A stretch of DNA of 64,000 nucleotides, from contig JAEWRY010000049.1 of assembly GCA_023459875.1 (NCBI GenBank), forward strand, positions 1 to 64,000, read 5' to 3'. Under the pieces are notes generated by a model, which did not search any database, was not told where the DNA came from, and saw only the letters and a program-made list of their open reading frames with translations. A program made the translations under genes and the position numbers. This document shows positions 59,907-64,000 of this stretch, in pieces (positions within the stretch are counted from its first letter, which is position 1; every line of letters begins with the position of its first letter). This stretch comes from Bacillota bacterium (GTDB lineage Bacteria > Bacillota > Clostridia > Oscillospirales > Oscillospiraceae).

Positions 59907-59934
59907 ACCGTACGCGTTTTGGCGTCATACTATG
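59907..59934 (+). promoter_or_regulatory. Candidate sigma-K promoter of the first DUF4183 gene
   Basis: AC (59907-59908), 17 bases and CATACTATG (59926-59934); one base differs from CATANNNTA. The gene starts at 59996. Confidence 0.4.
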
Positions 59935-59995
59935 AAGTGGACCATATACCGTCCAAAATCCCGCTGGTATAAAATCTTTTTTATGATGGTGAATT

Positions 59996-60373
59996 ATGCC
60001 AACCTCATTATTAAAGCTGACGATGACAGCTTCCAAACCGACAACCACCGCTAAGCCGACCGCAACCAGCTTTTTTCACACGTCCACAGGGCATACCGGC
60101 GCTTTAACCTATACGATTGACGACACTGCCTGGGTTGACGACAGCGGAACCCAAGTTGCTGAAGGCGGCCTGGTGCCCGCGGCGGCAAACAACGGCTACT
60201 ATCTGCTGTTTATCAACGGTGAGCTGCAGGAAGGCGATGTAGTGACCACTGTAACCACTACCGAAGTTACGATCACCTTTGGCGCGGCAACCGACATTGA
60301 CGCGGGCAAGATTATCGCGCTGGTCGTCACAAACTTCGAGCCAGACACCTCCGCCCCGACCATTTCGGGCTGA
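59996..60373 (+). CDS. DUF4183 domain protein (probable spore surface)
   Basis: A 125-residue protein. After a Thr/Ser/Pro-rich stretch it has one DUF4183-type unit: ALTYTIDDTAW, then LVPAAANNGYYLLFINGELQEGDVV and VTITFGAATDIDAGKIIALVV (both in part). DUF4183 occurs in exosporium or crust proteins of spore formers, often next to collagen-like genes. A sigma-K-like promoter precedes it. It probably is a small surface subunit made in the mother cell; this rests on family context. Confidence 0.78.
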   Translation: MPTSLLKLTMTASKPTTTAKPTATSFFHTSTGHTGALTYTIDDTAWVDDSGTQVAEGGLVPAAANNGYYLLFINGELQEGDVVTTVTTTEVTITFGAATDIDAGKIIALVVTNFEPDTSAPTISG

Positions 60374-60546
60374 TCGCTTCAACCGTAAGATCGGCTTTTA
60401 GCCGATAGGCGGCAGCTTTGGCAACAGCTTCGGGCAACAAAACGCTTGGAGTTGTTGCTACATACGGAAGGAGATCCGGTTTGGAGAAACAACATCGCAT
60501 TGGACACCTATGATGCTAAACCTACAAGAAAACTGGAGAGGTAGCC

Positions 60547-61872
60547 ATGTCCATCTGCAATTCGCCTTTGATTCTTTGCCGTTTAACGGATCAGAGCGGG
60601 AAACTGGCCGATCCGTACAAGGCCGGTTCCATTACATTTACCGAGCTGTGCTCCTCTAAAAAATGTCCCGCGTGCGGAACGGAACCCGCTTCGGTCAAGA
60701 AGCCGGCGTCCGTTCTTGTGAGCGGTTATATCACCGTTTATGTGCAGGGGAAGGAACTTTCGCCTCCCATTCCCTTTCATGTCATCAATCATATCTGCAT
60801 TTATGAGCCCGCGGGCTCGTTTTTGGATTTTACGGTCATGGAGTTTCGCTGTTACGGCGTTCCCGTCATGTCCGGAACGGAAATCGAACAAATCAATATA
60901 TTCGTTGAAATCGACACCGCCGTCCGGTCCTGCGATTACCAGGACGTTCTTGTGGAGACGGCCGGTTCCTCGGTCTGCCTTGGCGAGAAGGTCTGCATCA
61001 GCGTGATGAATGTCCTTGACTGCTGCCGTTTCAGGACCCAATCCTCCGCCGTCTGGATTCTCATGCTCAGGGCGTGGCTGTATCAGTACAACGCTTTGTC
61101 GGACGGGGACAAAATGCACTATACCAACCAGGATGAGCTGACGCAGTACGGCGGCAGGGGCATCCTCTCCCCCGACTCCGTTTCCTACTATAACCTGTTC
61201 GTCAACGGGGTGCTGCAGCCGAACGTGAATTACTCGGTATCGGCGGGGAATCTGTATCTTCTCACCAAGGATACCCCTCCCGACAACCAGACAGTCATTC
61301 TCACGTTCGTCACTTTTGAAACGAACCATGGCAAAACCGTAACCGTCACAAGCGATAAATATGCCGCCCTTTCAAACGGGACAAAAAGTATTTATACCGA
61401 CATCGACCAGCTGCCCGATTACGGCGGCAAAGGCATTCCTTCGCCGGAAGACGTCTCGTATTTTAACCTTTACGTCAACGGCACGCTGCAGCCGTCGGTC
61501 AACTATGCCGTCAGCAAGAATCGTCTGGAACTGAAAACAACCGACCAGCCTCCCGAGGGGGCAACGGTTATTCTGGAGTCCCTGACCATCAGAAACTCGG
61601 ACGGTGTGCGGCTGAAGGCGGAGTCATACGCTTACAACGCCCTGTCCAGAGGCAACAAAATCTACACGAACAGCGATGAAATCGCCATGTACGGCAGTGG
61701 AGGGATCATCGACCCCCTTCTGAGCTCTTACCAGAATCTTTTTGTAAACGGCGTCGTGCAGCCGAAGATCAATTATTCGGTGCAGACCGGCCTTCTCACC
61801 CTGACGACGCAGGATGCGCCGATTGTCGGGGCGCCCGTTACGCTGCAGTTTATTCGCGTCTTTTTACCGTAA
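60547..61872 (+). CDS. Triple DUF4183 repeat protein with Cys-rich N-terminus
   Basis: A 441-residue protein. Residues 1-170 form a Cys-containing domain of unknown type (CSSKKCPACGTEP, VSGYITVYVQGKEL, and FVEIDTAVRSCDYQDVLVET). Three tandem DUF4183 repeats follow (about 180-260, 268-350, 355-441), each with a YNALS-type start, the SYYNLFVNGVLQPNVNYSV core (variants SYFNLYVNGTLQPSVNY and SYQNLFVNGVVQPKINY) and a VTL-strand ending. It starts 173 bases after the single-repeat gene and is probably a larger structural partner in the spore surface layer. Confidence 0.78.
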   Translation: MSICNSPLILCRLTDQSGKLADPYKAGSITFTELCSSKKCPACGTEPASVKKPASVLVSGYITVYVQGKELSPPIPFHVINHICIYEPAGSFLDFTVMEFRCYGVPVMSGTEIEQINIFVEIDTAVRSCDYQDVLVETAGSSVCLGEKVCISVMNVLDCCRFRTQSSAVWILMLRAWLYQYNALSDGDKMHYTNQDELTQYGGRGILSPDSVSYYNLFVNGVLQPNVNYSVSAGNLYLLTKDTPPDNQTVILTFVTFETNHGKTVTVTSDKYAALSNGTKSIYTDIDQLPDYGGKGIPSPEDVSYFNLYVNGTLQPSVNYAVSKNRLELKTTDQPPEGATVILESLTIRNSDGVRLKAESYAYNALSRGNKIYTNSDEIAMYGSGGIIDPLLSSYQNLFVNGVVQPKINYSVQTGLLTLTTQDAPIVGAPVTLQFIRVFLP

Positions 61873-62130
61873 TGTTCTCAAGAGGTTTTGACTTGCGATT
61901 TTGACTTTTTCGCGGCGCCTGACGGGAGGGCTTTCTTTTTTTCGGACAGGCTGTTATGATTTGCTTATAACAGATGTTAAGTTTTATCACCCGAAACGAA
62001 ACTTTTTAGATTCAAATACGTCTACCTCATTGTACAATTAAATAAGTGCCGAATCCTTCAGATGTATCATTGCACAGATGAAGTTCTTTTTTTGAAAGGT
62101 CAGACCGGAAAATCGAAAGGGTGAAATGAA

Positions 62131-64000
62131 ATGAAAAAAACAGTCGCGCTGGCTTTGTGCGCCGTCCTTCTGGTCTCTGTATTCTCCTTCGGAGCTTATG
62201 CAAACGCCGCGCCCAATGACGCAGGCGCGGGCGGCACGGAGCTTTACCTCTATCTCGGCAGTCCTCTCACGCTTGCGGGTAAAACCGTAAAGCCGCTGGA
62301 TTCGGACAATCTCAGCCTGGTTCCCGTTGTTTTTCAGAACCGCACACTGGTGCCGCTGCGCGCTATCTCGGAGCATTTCGGCGCCGACGTTTCCTACGAT
62401 GCCGCCACCTCCGCGGCAACCATTGTCTTCGGAGGCAAAACCGCCGAATTTCCGGTGGGGAAAAACTACTTTCTCTACGACGGCAAGACCTATGAGCTCG
62501 ACACCGTGACACAGGCCGTGAAGGGCCGCTGCCTGGTGCCGCTGCGCGCCATCGCCGAAACCGTTTTGGGAAAGAACGTCGATTACAACAGCCGGATTGT
62601 CGCCATTACGGATGAGAAAATAAACCTTGCGTCCGATACGGCGCTGACGGGCCTTGTGAAAGAGAAAATCGGCGCCGCCATCAAGCTTGGCTCCATGGAC
62701 GAGCTGGAAGCCCTGATCGTATCCAACGCCTATTTTTACGGCGTGGACAGAGGAGACACCGTTACAAACGGGAGCACCGATAAGGCTCAGGCCGCAGAAA
62801 GCGAGGCCGCGCCGACAGCCTCCGCCGACAGCGATTATTCCTCCACCAACGTGCAGGTGGAGGGGATCGACGAGTCGGACATCGTAAAGACGGACGGGAA
62901 ATTCATCTATATCGCCCAGTATGACCGCGTCACCATCGTGCGGGCGGACGGGGCCTCCCTCACGCGGACCGACGTCGTCAAAGCCTCCGACAATCTCGGG
63001 TACAGCGAAATTTATGTCAGCAACGGACGTCTCATTGTCCTCGGCTACAAATACGACCGGAGCTACTCCATACCCTATGTCCAAAACGATGCGAAGGTTT
63101 CAGGCGAAATGAGCATGCCCTATAGGGGAAGCTCCTTCACCTATGCCGGGATTTACGACATCGATGTATCGGGAAAGGCCACGCTTTTAAAGGAAGTTGA
63201 GGTGGAGGGAAGCCTCCTGTCCTCCAGAATCAACAACGGTTATCTCTATCTGATCGCAAATCAGTATATTTACAGCACCGATCCGGTTGAAATCGTCCCG
63301 TACGTCCGCGACTCGGCGGTATCGGATACGGCCTGCCCCCTGCCGCTGGACTGCATTATAGCTTTCCCCGGCAAAAGCTGCTCCTCCTATCTCACCGTCA
63401 CCGCCGTCGATCTCGGCGAACCTACAGCGGAAGCGCACACGGAAGCCGTTCTCGGCGCCGGAACCAATCTCTATATGAACGACGACGCCCTCTATATCGC
63501 CGCCTACGACTATGACAGCCAAGCGGTAAAAACCTCGGTGGTGAAGTTTAAGCTGGACGGCCTCAATTTCGGCTACGCGGCCTCAGGCAAGGTGGACGGC
63601 ACCATTCTCAACCAGTTCTCCATGGATGAGTACGAGGGAAACCTCCGCATCGCCACGACAACATGGAACAACGATCAGAACGAAAACGCGGTTTATGTGC
63701 TGGACGGGGAGCTCGACACCATCGGAGCGGTGGAAGGCCTCGCCCCGGGCGAGCGGATCTACTCGGTGCGCTTTACAGGAAAAACCGGATATGTGGTAAC
63801 CTACCGCAACATGGACCCCCTCTTTGTGATCGATCTGTCCGACCCTGCTAATCCCACGGTAACGGGTGAACTGAAGCTCCCCGGCTTCTCAAATTATCTG
63901 CATCCCCTGAGCGACACGCTGGTGATGGGGATCGGCTACGACACCCAGCAGATGTACGTGATGGACCCCGACACAGGGGAATATGTGGTGATCGGGACCC
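62131..64000 (+). CDS. Secreted beta-propeller protein with copper-amine-oxidase-N-like domain (3' end outside window)
   Basis: An open frame of at least 623 residues running off the right edge. It has a Sec signal peptide (MKKTVALALCAVLLVSVFS), then a stalk-like Cu-amine-oxidase N-terminal domain with its double LVPLRAI motif (about 48-150), as in many clostridial wall proteins. From about 240 (VEGIDESDIVKTDGKFIYI) a beta-propeller domain follows. Its role is unknown; secreted propellers of this kind may bind polysaccharide or other surface proteins. A TTG-type start is not needed: the ATG has an AAGGGTG SD. A short palindrome (61951-61973) lies upstream. Confidence 0.85.
   Translation, partial: MKKTVALALCAVLLVSVFSFGAYANAAPNDAGAGGTELYLYLGSPLTLAGKTVKPLDSDNLSLVPVVFQNRTLVPLRAISEHFGADVSYDAATSAATIVFGGKTAEFPVGKNYFLYDGKTYELDTVTQAVKGRCLVPLRAIAETVLGKNVDYNSRIVAITDEKINLASDTALTGLVKEKIGAAIKLGSMDELEALIVSNAYFYGVDRGDTVTNGSTDKAQAAESEAAPTASADSDYSSTNVQVEGIDESDIVKTDGKFIYIAQYDRVTIVRADGASLTRTDVVKASDNLGYSEIYVSNGRLIVLGYKYDRSYSIPYVQNDAKVSGEMSMPYRGSSFTYAGIYDIDVSGKATLLKEVEVEGSLLSSRINNGYLYLIANQYIYSTDPVEIVPYVRDSAVSDTACPLPLDCIIAFPGKSCSSYLTVTAVDLGEPTAEAHTEAVLGAGTNLYMNDDALYIAAYDYDSQAVKTSVVKFKLDGLNFGYAASGKVDGTILNQFSMDEYEGNLRIATTTWNNDQNENAVYVLDGELDTIGAVEGLAPGERIYSVRFTGKTGYVVTYRNMDPLFVIDLSDPANPTVTGELKLPGFSNYLHPLSDTLVMGIGYDTQQMYVMDPDTGEYVVIGT

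Noticed and set aside
62038..63084. 348-codon minus-strand frame opposite the beta-propeller gene
   Set aside because: The plus strand has a signal peptide, copper-amine-oxidase-like domain and SD; the minus frame has none.

Overview
The window is about 57% GC and gene-dense. It looks like the chromosome of a spore-forming member of the class Clostridia, probably Oscillospirales/Oscillospiraceae-like. The lineage clues are a PolC-type polymerase, the six-cysteine SCIFF peptide with its radical-SAM maturase, a T-box leader, SpoVT sequences, a BclB-type collagen-like exosporium protein and DUF4183 spore-surface proteins. There are no rRNA genes and no CRISPR arrays; one tRNA gene (Leu, CAG) is present.

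Layout. 1-1.4 kb: a poly-C tract, a hairpin array and a bclB-like gene behind a sigma-K-like promoter. 1.4-9.1 kb (minus strand): rpsU, leuS, rsfS, an LCP-family protein, a fused nadD-yqeK, yhbY, rdgB and ftsY. 9.1-14.8 kb: smc, preceded on its 3' side by a duplicated copy of its own tail, then an aldehyde dehydrogenase. 15.1-21.6 kb: a compact histidine operon hisZGDBHAFIE that lacks hisC and a histidinol-phosphatase gene. 21.7-33.5 kb: an MFS transporter, then polC, ispG, rseP, dxr, cdsA, uppS, frr and pyrH on the minus strand. 33.7-40.8 kb: degV, two membrane proteins, a tryptophan T-box controlling a TrpB2-type synthase, a lipase-like hydrolase and glpK. 41.0-47.5 kb: spoVT interrupted by a recombinase element (below). 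47.8-55.1 kb: a YgiQ-type radical SAM protein, potABCD, a thioesterase, a YbaK deacylase and a tiny membrane protein. 55.2-57.0 kb: tRNA-Leu followed by a small AT-rich island bounded by a copy of the tRNA 3' end. 57.1-64 kb: a CDGSH iron-sulfur protein, a broken 5' copy of pta, an RNHCP protein, pta, two DUF4183 proteins and a secreted beta-propeller protein cut by the window end.

The most notable finding is a split sporulation gene. The first 28 codons of spoVT plus a REGDPL-type junction lie at 47535-47428. The remaining roughly 150 codons lie at 41454-40999, fused in frame to the end of a large serine recombinase. The two junctions share an 18/21-base match in the same orientation and lie exactly 5,994 bp apart. 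Recombination between them would rebuild a 180-residue SpoVT and would also give the recombinase its own 26-residue C-terminal tail on the excised circle. This is the architecture of a skin-like intervening element, here in spoVT. The cargo includes the SCIFF ranthipeptide locus and a PLP-dependent decarboxylase.

A second unexplained signal is a family of intergenic hairpin arrays at 51-327, 13028-13210 and 40780-40995. The stems differ completely in sequence but keep their order, and short linkers are conserved (GAGAAG in all three, CTCTGCGAGG in two). Other oddities are inverted pairs of a GTCATTCTGAG...GAAGAATC repeat in convergent gaps, and partial duplications of smc, pta and tRNA-Leu ends.
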